Shown in pieces: positions 23,854 through 35,181 of a stretch of 64,000 nt of DNA. The stretch's first letter is position 1. Every line of letters starts with the position of its first letter. Both the position numbers and the translations under genes were made by a program. The stretch comes from Syngnathus acus (taxonomy: Eukaryota > Chordata > Actinopteri > Syngnathiformes > Syngnathidae). The notes beneath the pieces are model-generated. The model had not been told where the DNA came from. It saw only the letters and a program-made list of their open reading frames with translations, and did no database searches. Where the stretch lies: the NCBI RefSeq assembly GCF_901709675.1, contig NC_051089.1, positions 1 through 64,000 of the forward strand. Reading direction: 5' to 3'.

Positions 23854-24163
23854 CAGGTGTCAAACTCAAGGCTCGGGGGCCACATACGGCCCGCCACATC
23901 ATTTTATGTGGCCCGCGAAGACAAATTGTGCATCAAATTCGTGTGTCAATACTAGAATTGCAAATTGTCTTCACTTTTAATAATATCATTTTTTTTTTGT
24001 AATATTTGACCAGTTTTTACTCGTCTGATTTGAAAACGAGTTATTTGTCAGTTTGTTTTGTAGCTTTTACTGTATATAATATGAGGTGCTCATACATTTA
24101 TTTGGGTCGACAGTCATATGACTACAAAGCGGCGCGCGAAAAAAGAAGAGTTTGACACCCCTG
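23854..24163 (+). mobile_element. Non-autonomous hAT-like element
   Basis: 310 bp with terminal inverted repeats: CAGGTGTCAAACTC at the left and GAGTTTGACACCCCTG at the right; the left copy lacks two G. Interior GGCCCGCCACATCATTTTAT is shared with the inverted copy at 16017-16250. Clear 8-bp target duplications are not visible. Confidence 0.75.
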
Positions 24164-25012
24164 TTTACAGTGTAAACAATGGTCAACATCGGCCGAACAG
24201 CACTTTCCGCACTGGGCTTGCTCGTCGTTGTAATTACAGCTAATAACCTCCTAGGGACCGTCCGCCACTAGATAGCCTCAGCGGCCTACATGAACTGCGT
24301 CCCCAAAGCAAGGCAACATTTTTCCACCGCTTCCGCCCACAATCGCCGTCCAGATTCCCCATAAATGTGTCCCAATCCTGTCCAGTGCTCTTCACTGAGC
24401 AGCGGAGAATTTGTTTTCAACGATTGGACCGCCGTCTTGATAAGTGCACTTGTGTCGGACCGTTTTTTATTGTCGAGCAAGAAAGCTCTGCAAACATTAT
24501 AATTGTGCCCTCATTTGGAAATGTGGTCCTCGCCAGGTTTCTGTTTCGTAATTGAAATTGGTGAGCCAGGAAAAAGGTCCACAAAGAGAGTGAGGGGAGT
24601 TGTGAGTTGCGTGCGCTTTTTCCCATGCGACATGAACGCCTCTGGAACGCCCTCTGGGAGGAGGCCCACGTACGGAAGCCCGCAAAGCTCAAACGCGCTC
24701 GTGCACTCTGCGTCGGTGAACGTCCTGCTGCCAACTTGGCCGAATAACCCAGCCGACGCATTCTCAACACCTGCAATCCTGCGAGCGACTTGGAAAGTCG
24801 CCGGCCGGCAGCTCGCGTCGAGTTGGGCCGGGCCCGGCCGAGCGAGCATGTGAGCCGACGGCTGGCAGGCAGGCTAGCAAGCAGTTTTCGGGGATGCTAC
24901 GTGGGCACAAGAAGAAGCGGAAGAAGAAGAACCACGAGCGAGACGCAGAAGGCGCGTGGCCGACACTCGGCATTTTTTCCCCTCGGACATGATTTCATGC
25001 TTGTCTGGAGGG

Positions 25013-28000
25013 ATGGCAGGTCGGAGCCGGAGAGCTTGGTTGAGCGTCCTGCTGGGCCTGGTGCTGGGCTTCACACTGGCCTCTCGCCTCATCCTGCCCA
25101 AGGCCGCGGAGATCGCCAAAGGCAACCCGGGCGGCTGCCGCCTCAACGAGCGACTCGGCGCCGCCGGCGCCCTGTGGGCACCTCGCGACAGCCGCCCGCC
25201 GGCCACGGAGACGACGGCCTCGGGAGCCGCGCGCTCCACTGACTTCCTCTTCGTGGGCGTCATGACCGCGCAAAAGTACCTCAACAGCCGCGCGGTGGCC
25301 GCGCACAGGTAGGCGCGCTGCGCTCAAGCAGCTCCTCGTCAGGTGGCAAACTGCTACTGTTGGAAAGATAAACTGCCAGAGCGTTCAAGGAAAAGCCGGA
25401 GTCAACTTACTGTCGAGAAGCTCAACGATTAGTTCTCGATTGATTGTGTCAACTTGCCCCGTCGAAAAAGTTTACGACAAAAGCTAACGGAAAGGAAGTG
25501 ACGCGGCGTCAGCTTGTCGAGGGTTTGGTTGTAGGTCGTCCCGAGTGAGACTTGGCTTTATCCAGGAGTAGGCAAAAGTGGAAACTCCTTCAAGGGGAGC
25601 CAAATAATGCTTACGGTCCCTCCGACGGACGTTTTGCTCCTTTGCAGAACGTGGGCCCGGAGCATCCCGGGCCGGGTGGAGTTCTTCTCCAGCGAGGGCT
25701 CCAATGCCTCGGCGCCCGTGCCGCTGGTGGCGCTGCGCGGCGCTGACGACTCCTACCCGCCGCAGAAGAAGTCCTTCCTGATGCTCAAGTACATGCACGA
25801 CCACTACCTGGAGCGCTACCAGTGGTTCATGCGGGCCGACGACGACGTCTACGTCAAAGGCCGGCGTCTGGAGAGCTTTTTGCGCCGCCTCAACGGCAGC
25901 GCGCCCATCTTCCTCGGCCAGACGGGCATGGGCGCCCGCGACGAGCTGGGCAAGCTGGCGCTGGAGCCCGGCGAGAACTTCTGCATGGGCGGGCCCGGTG
26001 TGGTCATGAGCCGAGAAGTCCTGCGCCGCGTGGCGCCGCACCTGCGCCGCTGCCTGCGCCAGATGCACACGGCGCACGAGGACGTGGAGGTGGGGCGCTG
26101 CGTGCGCCGCTTCGCCGGGGTCCAGTGCGTCTGGTCCTACGAGGTCAGTCCGCCGCCGGGTGCTGTTGTTACCCCTCCAGCTAAGCCATCACGGGATCCT
26201 TGTTTGAATCCCACAAAGCGCAATTGTTCTCCACGTGCCGAGGTGATCGCAGAGGAACGCCGCGGTTGAAAATGTCAACGCCGCAGTCAGGCCTTTTGAC
26301 TGGTTGATTTTCTCAGGCACGGCAGTTTCTTCAAAAAGATGTTACACGGCGCACGTGTAGGCTGGCACAGATTATCTATGTCCCCCCCCACACACACTCA
26401 AACACACGTCGATACCAACAGGGTGTCGTCAGTTTAAACGGGCGTGGATTTTCGAGCAAACGAGGGAATACTTGATCTTTGTCACAGTTGGGCCTTTTGC
26501 TCATGGAAGACACGGATCCGGACGGATTTGAATGCTGCGCGGTCGGTCGGTTGAGGTGCAAGCGTGGCCGCTGCTGTGTTTGAGTCGCACTCGCCTCGTC
26601 AGGCACCGGCGCTCATCTGTCAAGCGGCCTTTGCCGCTACCCGCTCCGCTAACTTTCCCCGGCCGGCGCCATGGAGTCAAGCTTCGACCTTCCTGACCCA
26701 CATCTTGGCGCTAGCATCCAATTAGGGTGGATTAGCAGCTAAGCGTCTTAGCGCCGACCCGTGCGCCGGCCGGCGCCGCCGCCTGTTGTCCGAAAAGCGC
26801 CCAGGCCACCCTTCCGACATTTTTTTTTTTTTTTGCCTCAAGGTTAGGGTTAGTATCGCCTGCTATCGCGTCACGGCCTCAGGAAGCAACGAGCTGTTCG
26901 CTGCGCTGGCTCGGGCAAACCGGTCACATGCGGCATTCGCTCCAGTGGCCGTTTCCTCCAACGGGGAAAAAAGAAGTCACTTTGACCCAGACTGCTTTAA
27001 TTTGGACTTTGGGCTTGATGTTTGGACCCGCCCATGTTTGCTTGGGAAGGCAGCGGATGACAGCTGTTGCCTCGCTGTTTTTTTGTTTTCTTTTTCTCTC
27101 TTCTCCCGTCCCATCAGTTAAAGAGAAGCGTTTCACGTTGGCGGCTGCCACGCTAGCTCGCCCACAAACTGGGCGGCACCCTAACTCCCTCCCTCAGCCG
27201 TCTTTGTTTTGGAGCCAACAAAGCAGGGCCCGCCTGGGAACGGCAGCTGCGTCGGCACGAGCAGCGTAGCGAGGTGTCTCCCCTCCCCCGGACGGTCTAC
27301 TTTTAGAAAGGCCGCAGCAGCGGGAAGCGGCAACAGCTGTGACCAAGGCTGTCCGAACAAAAACGTCTCAATTCCACAAAGATGGACTCTTCTTGACATG
27401 GTGCAAGTCACGCTGCCCCCCGATGGCAAAGGCGTGCGCACTCGAAGGATCGGCACAGTGAATGAAAGCAAAATGGCCGATTTCCAACTCTAGGCGCGCG
27501 TCTAAATTCAAAAGGCCGCATTTGTCGGCCGCATTTTCAGGAAACAAAGTCACCGGCGCACGCGAGCGAGCTAACCGCGTCTCCGTTGTAACGCCGGCCG
27601 CGCAGATGCAGCAGCTGTTCTACGAGAACTACGAGCCCGACAAGAAAGGCTTCATCCGTGAGCTGCGCAGCGGCAAGATTCACCGGGCCGTCACGCTGCA
27701 CCCCAACAAGAGCCCGCCTCACCAGTATCGCCTGCACGCCTATCTGTTGAGCCGGCGCGCGGCCGCGCTGCGCCACCGCACCGTGCGCCTCCACCGCGAG
27801 CTGGTCGGGATGGCGCGCCCGGGTGCCCCCGAGCCGAGTCGCGAGGACCGGCTGCTGGGGGCGTCGCCTTCCTTCATGAGGTTCCGGCCCCGCCGCCGCA
27901 GCGACGTGCTGGAATGGGACTTCCTGAGCGCCAGGCACCTCTTCTCCGCCTGGGACGGGCAGCCGCCTCGCCGCGGGACCGACGCCGCGCAGCGCCAAGC

Positions 28001-29336
28001 CCTCGACGACATCATCATGCAGGTCGGCGAGCCGAGAGCGGCGCGAGCGACCAAAACGCTCCCGCTCGCTAAAATAGAATCCGCGAGCAAAGTAGCTAGA
28101 GGAAAAAAAGTTAACCACGGCAAAAATGACACGCCGCGACATCTCCCGCAGGTGATGGAGATGATCAACGCCAACGCCGAGACCCGCGGCCGCGTCATCG
28201 ACTTCAAGGAAATCCAGTACGGCTACCGACGGGTCAACCCGCTCTACGGCGCCGAGTATGTGCTGGACCTGCTGCTGCTCTACAAGAAGCACAAAGGCAG
28301 GAGCGTGACGGTGCCGGTGCGCAGACACGCGTACCTGCAGCAGACCTTCAGCCGCATCCAGTTGCGCGAGGAGCGGCCCACCGACGCCACCGCCCTGGCG
28401 GCGCACGTCGACCGCCACTCGGACTCTCTCTCCTTCCTGTCCCTCAGCTCCCTGAAGATGCTGGTCCCCTTCAAGCTGGCGCCGGCCGTCGGCCAGCGTG
28501 CGGACGCCGGCCGCGACGACAAGGTCAACATCCTGGTGCCGCTGTCGGGCCGCTACGACGTCTTTGTGCGCTTCATGGCCAACGTGGAGCGCGTGTGCCT
28601 GATCCCCAAGCAGAACGTCAAGCTCCTCGTCCTGCTCTTCAACGCCGACGATGGTGTCGAGCGGGTCAAGCAGGTGGAGCTGATGCGCGAGTACCACATC
28701 AAGTACCCGCGGGCCGAGCTGGAGATCAAAGCCGTGGCCGGCCCCTTCTCGCGGGCGCTGGCGCTGGAGGAGGGCTCGGCGCGCTTCTCCGACCATTCGC
28801 TGCTCTTCTACTGCGACGTGGATCTCCTCTTCACCGCCGACTTCCTGCAGCGCTGCAGGGCCAACGCGGCGGCCGGCCGCTCCTCCTACTTCCCCGTCGT
28901 TTTCAGCCAGTACGACCCCAAGGTGGTGTACGGCGCCGGCACGCAACGCGCCGACGCCAACCACTACGCCTTCACCGCCAAGACGGGCCTGTGGAGGAAC
29001 TTTGGCTTTGGGGTGGTGTGCGCCCACAAGGGCGATCTGTTCCGCGCCGGGGGCTTCAACACCACCATCCGGGGTTGGGGCCTGGAGGACGTGGACCTCT
29101 TTGACAGGTTGCTGCGCTCGGGCGTCGCGCCGTTCCGCAGCAGCGACCCGGGCGTTGTGCACGTGCATCACCCGATCACCTGCGACCCCCACCTGGTGCC
29201 GAGCCAGCACAAGATGTGCTTGGGGTCCTGGGCGTCCTTGCGGGGTTCCGTGCGCCAGCTGGCCCAGCTATGGTTGGACAAGAAGCAGCTGGGCCCGCCA
29301 CTGGCCGCCAACGCCTCCCTTCGCCTGACAGCCTGA
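25013..29336 (+). CDS. chsy1: Chondroitin sulfate synthase 1
   Basis: Golgi type II membrane glycosyltransferase with both glucuronyl- and GalNAc-transferase activity; it polymerises the chondroitin backbone. Four exons: 25013-25308, 25648-26143, 27606-28022 and 28152-29336, summing to 2394 nt (797 residues; human 802). ATG 25013 is chosen because it opens MAGRSRRAWLSVLLGLVLGF, the conserved cytoplasmic tail and signal anchor. An in-frame upstream ATG at 24989 is less likely. The N-terminal transferase domain has the metal-binding DDD in RADDDVYVKG and PGENFCMGGPGV. The C-terminal CHGN domain has DVD in FYCDVDLLF, plus RNFGFGVV and GWGLEDVDLFDR. Intron 3 (129 bp) is open and in frame, so a naive ORF spans it. 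The frame is clean. AATAAA at 29725-29730. Confidence 0.98.
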
Positions 29337-31574
29337 CCCCGCCCAACTGCAGTCATTCATTTCTTGGCCACCGGCGGCCGCCGCGCAGGCTCGCTTTTTT
29401 TAAATATCACGGACGTTTTGATCTCTGGACTATTTTGAATTTCGTTCCGTACCTTCTCATTGGTGGACATTATGACGTCAAACTCGCCAGCCGATTGGAG
29501 AAGGGCTTTCCCGAGGAGGAGAACACTGGAAAAGGGTCGCGCAGTGGTCCTTTTGGACCAGATTTTCCTTTGGCCCAAAAAGACGCTGGCCAAAATTCTC
29601 AAGGGCCGCTCAGTTACTGGGCCAATGTCAGCGTTTATGGTGGACCCCCAATTCACAAAGTTGAGAAAATAACTTTTTTCAAAATTTTTTTTTTTACTCA
29701 ACTCTGTTTAAGTGTGTCTAAAAAAATAAATGCTCATTTTTAATCTTTGAATCTCACTTTTATTGATACCTTTTTGTGAAATACTTCTATTGTTTATATA
29801 ACGTTTTTTTATTTTCACCTTTATTGATTTTAGTTTTAATCTTGGCAGTGCAGAAAAAAAGTTATTCAAATGAGGGGGCGGGTCCTGTCGGAGGCGTTAT
29901 TAAGTCCTTCCGTGTGATCGTCACGAACCCGGCGGGTCAAGGGCCGACGAAAACCGCTCCCATTTCTCCATTTTTAGGACAGTTGAGAGAAAAGCACCCA
30001 CCCAGCCTTTCTGGCTTGTGTTTTGTAGGGCGACAGCCAAGCAGGCCAAGCTGAATAGGCTGCATTGACTGTTTCTGCGCAGAAGATGGCGGCATGTCCC
30101 CAAGAGAGAATAGAGCATCCCGTGCGAGTAACAATTGCGGGTGAGCGAAGAGGATAGAAGGTGGCTTAGAATAGCAGATACTTTTTTACAGAGTTCTTGT
30201 GACTTAAGTTTCGAATTCCAAATTTAATTTCGGCAATGAGTGCGTTTCGGATCATGTGAGACTCCATTTCACAAGTTATGGAGAGTTTTGGCACTTTTAG
30301 TCCTCCATACTCGGGCGGGGGCGTCGCCGTTATTGTGAAGTCATGATGACGGAAGTGACGACGATGACGCTTCTGAGCTCAGGCAGACTTTTGATTAAAG
30401 CTAACAGTTTTGACGCCTAAAACCCCCGAAGATGCACTCGAGTTCGATGCGTGTGCAGAAGGCCGTTGCAAGATTTCTGGAGCCGCGGCGACGACGGACC
30501 AAGATGCAGCACTGACAACAAGTTGGCTCTTTTGTTTTTGCTTGGCTTCTGCTGCCTCCGCCGCCGCTGCTCGTTTCCCTGGCGTCTGGACGCTGATTGG
30601 TTCGTGAGATGTCCACTCGCCGTGTGTTCACTGTTGTCTTTTGTTGGCTTGTCGCGCTGCACAAACGCAACACTTTAGCACACGTGCCCCTCGTCGGCAC
30701 GCCGCGCCACACTTGAGTCCCACGCGCAGTTCCAAATACACAAATCGCAACACTTTGTTTGGGTTAGCCTCCACGGCTAACTAGTGCTAGCTTGGCGGCA
30801 CAACATTTGAGCGTGGAGTGAGTTCATGTTCATTCATACGTCGACACCAAACGTCAAATTCGGCCACACGAAACGTCTTCACACTCTTGCTTGCTGGCTT
30901 CGACAGTGCCCGCCCGCGCGTGCACGCGTCTACACTTTGTTAGCCTGCGCGCGCGGCTAACAGTGCTAGCGAAAACCACCACATTCTGAGTCAACCAAAG
31001 TGTCACGTTCATGTAACTGTCGGCCGAAACTGTCAAGTTGGGTCACTTGACATTTTCTTTGTTTACACTCTCATGCGGCTGTTGCTGAAGTCTTTTTATC
31101 GAGTGATTGGGGAGGAACGACTTAGTTTCGCATTCCGGGGGACCGGAACGAGATTTTCAGGTGGACGAACTATTCCGGTCACTTTGAGCAAATAATCGCT
31201 GCATCAAAATCTCAAGAGAAGGATTTCTGTACTCACTCACTCACTCACTCACTCACTCACTCACTCACTCACTCACTCACTCACTCACTCACTCACTCAC
31301 TCGAGAACTTGTTGTGTTGCAGGAAATTCAAGTCAAAGCTGGCAAGCGTCCGCTATGAAGAAGAGAAGTTTGTCTCTTCAGCTGGTGAAAAGGTAGAAGA
31401 AAACCAGATCAGGAAATTGACTTAATCTGGCTGCCATTTCTTGTGTCCAATCCCCAAACAAAGTGTTGACATTTGCAGCGGCGGTCCCCAGACGCACAGA
31501 ATATTTCACCTTATCTTTCCCCGCTAAAGCTTAGGTCAAAGATGAACATTCCCATTCCCAAATGTGACGACAGG
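29337..31574. other. CHSY1 3' UTR and ASB7 upstream region
   Basis: CHSY1 polyadenylation signal AATAAA at 29725-29730. From about 30.3 to 31.4 kb the sequence is CpG-containing and probably holds ASB7 promoter and 5' UTR exons. A possible non-coding exon ends before GTAGAAG at about 31391. An (ACTC)n microsatellite occupies 31231-31302. No conserved coding exon seen. Confidence 0.5.
31231..31302 (+). repeat. (ACTC)n microsatellite
   Basis: Eighteen uninterrupted tetranucleotide units upstream of the ASB7 coding start. Confidence 0.97.
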
Positions 31575-34021
31575 ATGCTGAACTGTAGGAACCCCGAGCT
31601 CCACGAGGAGCTGCAGATCCAGGCGGCGGTGGCGGCGGGTGACGTATACACAGTGCGCCGCATGCTGGAGCGCGGATACTCACCCAAGATCCGCGACGCC
31701 AACGGATGGACGCTGCTGCACTTCTCGGCCGCCAAGAGCAAGGAGCGATGCGTGCGCGTCTTCCTGGAGCACGGAGGTCAGCCAAACGTCCGTCCGTTCG
31801 TGTGCGAGTTTACCGGGGCGCTGGCGCCGATTCCGAGTGCCTTCGTCAAATCACGACCAGGCCGTGAGACGATGCGGATGAAATACTTGCGAATGAACCC
31901 ACTCTCAGCCCCGACGTCGGCGGCGGCCACGTAGCACCGTCCTAAGCGACGTTCCGCTCTGCTCAATGATGAATTACTCTTCATATCAAAGGGACGGTAA
32001 TGCCTAGATGGTTCATTTTTCACGAGCCAGCCCAAATTATCTTTTTTTTTGTTTGTTTTAGCAGGAAAATGAAAATAAGTTAGCATTTTTTGCTTTATCC
32101 ATTCATTTTGGAGAGCAACGGATGCCCACTTTGAATGAGGAATAGAGGCACGCAGCCCTCCCTTCCGTGTCTTGCTCGGTAATGTCACGGAAGGAAGCCA
32201 TCCCGTTGGAAATCATTGTTGAGACTATGGCTTCAAAAACAGCTATCAATTGGCACCAAAATTGACACGGCAACTTACGACGTGTGAAAAGGATTAGGAT
32301 CTCTGCGGCTGATTTTCGTCACGTCTGTTGATTTCCTTTCCGAGCGCTTTTCTATTTTGCGTCGTCTTTACCTTGCTCGTCTTTACCTCGCTCTGGCCTT
32401 CACGGGAACTGACGGCTCCAAAGAGATCACCCGCAAGGAGCAAAGTCGCTATGTAAAATACCGGTGGGTGGGGCCATCATCATTCTGTTCTCCATCCATC
32501 CATCCATCCATCCATCCATCCATCCATCCATCCATCCATCCATCCATCCATCCATCCATCCATCCATCCATCCATCCATCCATCCATCCATCCATCCATC
32601 CATCCATCCGTTGTAATATCCACGGAGAGCTTTGCGGCAAGCTGAGCATCCATGGGTTGCGAGCGATTTTGCCGCCGAGAGTTTTGTTTTGGTTTGATAG
32701 TCGTCTGCCTCTCGGCCCTCAGCGGACCCGACGGTGAAGGACTTAATCGGGGGCTTCACGGCGCTGCACTACGCCGCCATGCACGGGCGCGCTCGCATCG
32801 CCCGCCTCATGCTGGAGTCGGACTTTTGCGGCGACATCATCGACGCCAAGAGCTACGACGGCTGGACGCCGCTGCATGTGGCGGCCCACTACGGCCGCGA
32901 CTCCTTTGTGCGCCTCCTGCTGGAGTTCTGTGCCCGAGTGGACCCGCTGAGCGACAAGGGCACCACGCCGCTGCAGCTGGCCATCATCCGCGAGCGCTCC
33001 AGCTGCGTGCGCATCCTGCTGGACCACGGCGCCAACATTGACATTCAGAACGGCTTCCTGTTGCGCTACGCCGTGAGTAAGGGCAACCACTCGTACTGCC
33101 GCATGTTCCTCCAGCGTGGCGCCGACACCAACCTGGGCCGGCTGGAGGACGGCCAGACGCCGCTGCATCTATCGGCGCTGCGCGACGACGTGCTGTGCGC
33201 GCGCATGCTCTACGCTTACGGCGCCGACACCAACGCCAGGAACTACGAGGGCCAGACGCCCGCCGCCGTCTCCGTCAGCATGTCCAGACACAACAGGCCG
33301 TGTCTGGACTTCCTGCAGGACGTCACAAGTGAGTACAAAGCGGCATCTCCCCAATCTCCCTTTCCTTCAGGCCGTGGCGAGGAAACGAGCATAGATCAAA
33401 CGACACGTCTTACCTCGTGTGCTCCCCCCCCCCCCAAGTATGTTCCAAAGCGAGTTTTTTTGTGACGTCGTCGCTCGTCTTTCGAAACACTCGCCGAGGG
33501 GGATTTTTCTAGTCTTTATTTTTGGGGGAGAGCGCGTGATACACAAAAAGTATGGGTTATACAACTTGTCCATGCATTCAATTCAAACAAAGCCAAAGTA
33601 AATTGGAAACCGGAGGATGCTGCGCCATTTTCCTCCCATTGCTATCGGCTGGAAAAGATTCCATTCTCAGACATGCTTTCAAAAGGTGAGATTCATTAGA
33701 GTTTCCGGCCAGCGGACCGTTTTGCAGACAAGCGCGTCGTCGTCCCTCGATGCCGAGGGGTCAGCTCTTCCTTGTTCTGCTTGCCAGACGCTATTTACCT
33801 TGGGGCGAAAGTCGCTCGCTGGCGCTGCGCTCGGTTGCTGTCGGCGAACAGGCGGGGCCGTGCCAAACTGCTCGCGTTGTTTGTGCTCAGAACGTCCTCG
33901 GAGCCTTCAGGACGTGTGTCGCATCAAGATCCGCCAGTGTGTCGGCCTGCAGAGGCTGTGTCTCCTGGAGGAGCTTCCCATCGCCAAGGTCATGAAGGAC
34001 TATCTCAAACACAAGTTTTAA
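31575..34021 (+). CDS. asb7: Ankyrin repeat and SOCS box protein 7
   Basis: Substrate adaptor of a Cullin-5/Elongin B-C ubiquitin ligase. Exons 31575-31776, 32723-33328 and 33891-34021 sum to 939 nt (312 residues; human 318). The start at 31575 ([20 protein letters not shown]) matches the family; an in-frame ATG at 31542 would add 11 residues. Ankyrin repeats follow in order: [85 protein letters not shown] and [18 protein letters not shown]. The last exon is the SOCS box ([28 protein letters not shown]). The protein ends a few residues earlier than the mammalian form. AATAAA at 34439-34444. Intron 1 carries a 118-bp (CATC)n run. The frame is clean. Confidence 0.97.
32492..32609 (+). repeat. 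(CATC)n microsatellite in ASB7 intron 1
   Basis: 118 bases of uninterrupted CATC/CCAT repeat, about 113 bases before the exon 2 acceptor. Confidence 0.97.
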
Positions 34022-35181
34022 TGCTGCCGCCGGGGACGAGTCGGGAAAAGAGGTAAAGACCTCTGCTGTGACTCGGCTCGCCTTTCGGAAGTTCGGCCCG
34101 AGGGGGCCGGTCGCCTGTCGTCTTCCCGCCCAGTTGCGTGCGGAAAGTGCGATTCGTGGCTTGCTGTCCGGTGAGCTGGTACAATGTAAATACCTTACAG
34201 ATATTTTTCTACCTTTATTTAAACACCGCTCATATGAAAGACTTGGTGTGTGCGCGTGCGCGCGTTTGTACACGTGTGCATTTGTGCGTGTTTGTGCTCG
34301 TGTGAATGGAAAAACAGTTCTGGAATGCCACGGAAATTTCTTGGCTGATGGTGAAGACAACAAGCATATGTTTAGTTCACTTGCTTGTGCTGCATTTTGA
34401 GCTACTTTTACGCACCTTTAAATTGCCCCTTGGGGATGAATAAAGTGTTGAATTGAATTGCTGTAATGGTCACCATGACATGTGTGATTGAGAACCTGTA
34501 CATTTCTTCACAATAAAACCCCAGTGGAAGTGGATTAGTTTGTTTCGTTAACAACAAAAAAAGGGGTTATTTCCCTCTGAACACCCCAGAATCGTCACCT
34601 CACTGGTCGTCACCATGACAACACAACTCGCGTCTGTGGGAAACTGCCACCAAACCATGACTTGTGTTTTTCTACATGTTTTAGCCTATCCGCATTAAAG
34701 CTGGGGATAGCATGCGCCATGTGCATGACCTAGCAGTCTGTGTGTGCATGACCTAGCAGTCCGTGCATGATACCACATCAGCTTTGTTGTTGCTTTGTGC
34801 AGCAACACATGGAAGACATAAACGGTTGTCCTGCCCTAAATAACAAAAGCTATTATTACTGGAAAGAATGTCCTGCCTATCCTAAACTCTTTACTGGTAG
34901 GAATTACTGCCCCCAAAATGTTTTTAGAATTAATTTAGAATTTAATTGGACAGAAAGAGTGCCGTCATTTGAAATAAAACTATTTGCTTGAACGCTTTTC
35001 CTGCTATAAAAATGTTGTTCAAATCACATCTCGAGTATTTACAATTTCTCTTCGTTACCGGAAGTAAACGAAGGGGGTCGAGCGGGAAGTGCTTTAATTT
35101 CCGGGTTACTGCAGCGTGTGTCATTTCCGCATGCTCCGTTAAAGACAGCATCTGTGTCGCTGTTCTTGATTTAGCCCGAAA
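34022..35181. other. ASB7 3' end and SNRPA1 upstream region
   Basis: Polyadenylation signals at 34439-34444 and near 34513. A short direct repeat (GTGCATGACCTAGCAGTC) occurs twice near 34720-34765. Nothing else was recognised before the SNRPA1 start. Confidence 0.55.

Larger units (their letters stand above)
23030..25012. other. SELENOS 3' UTR to CHSY1 start
   Basis: Holds the candidate SECIS, the SELENOS polyadenylation signal at 23775-23780, an hAT-like element at 23854-24163, and then unremarkable sequence to the CHSY1 start. ORFs in 24.3-24.9 kb match nothing I recognise. Confidence 0.6.

Noticed and set aside
25822-26184. Alternative-frame plus-strand ORF in CHSY1 exon 2
   Set aside because: Shadow frame of the conserved glycosyltransferase exon; no start context or similarity.
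27537-29210. 557-codon minus-strand ORF
   Set aside because: Exact antisense of CHSY1 exons 3-4; GC-rich third positions in the real gene suppress stops on the opposite strand. No family similarity.
32427-32759. Met-Asp-Gly-Trp repeat protein on the minus strand
   Set aside because: Translation of the (CATC)n microsatellite in an ASB7 intron.
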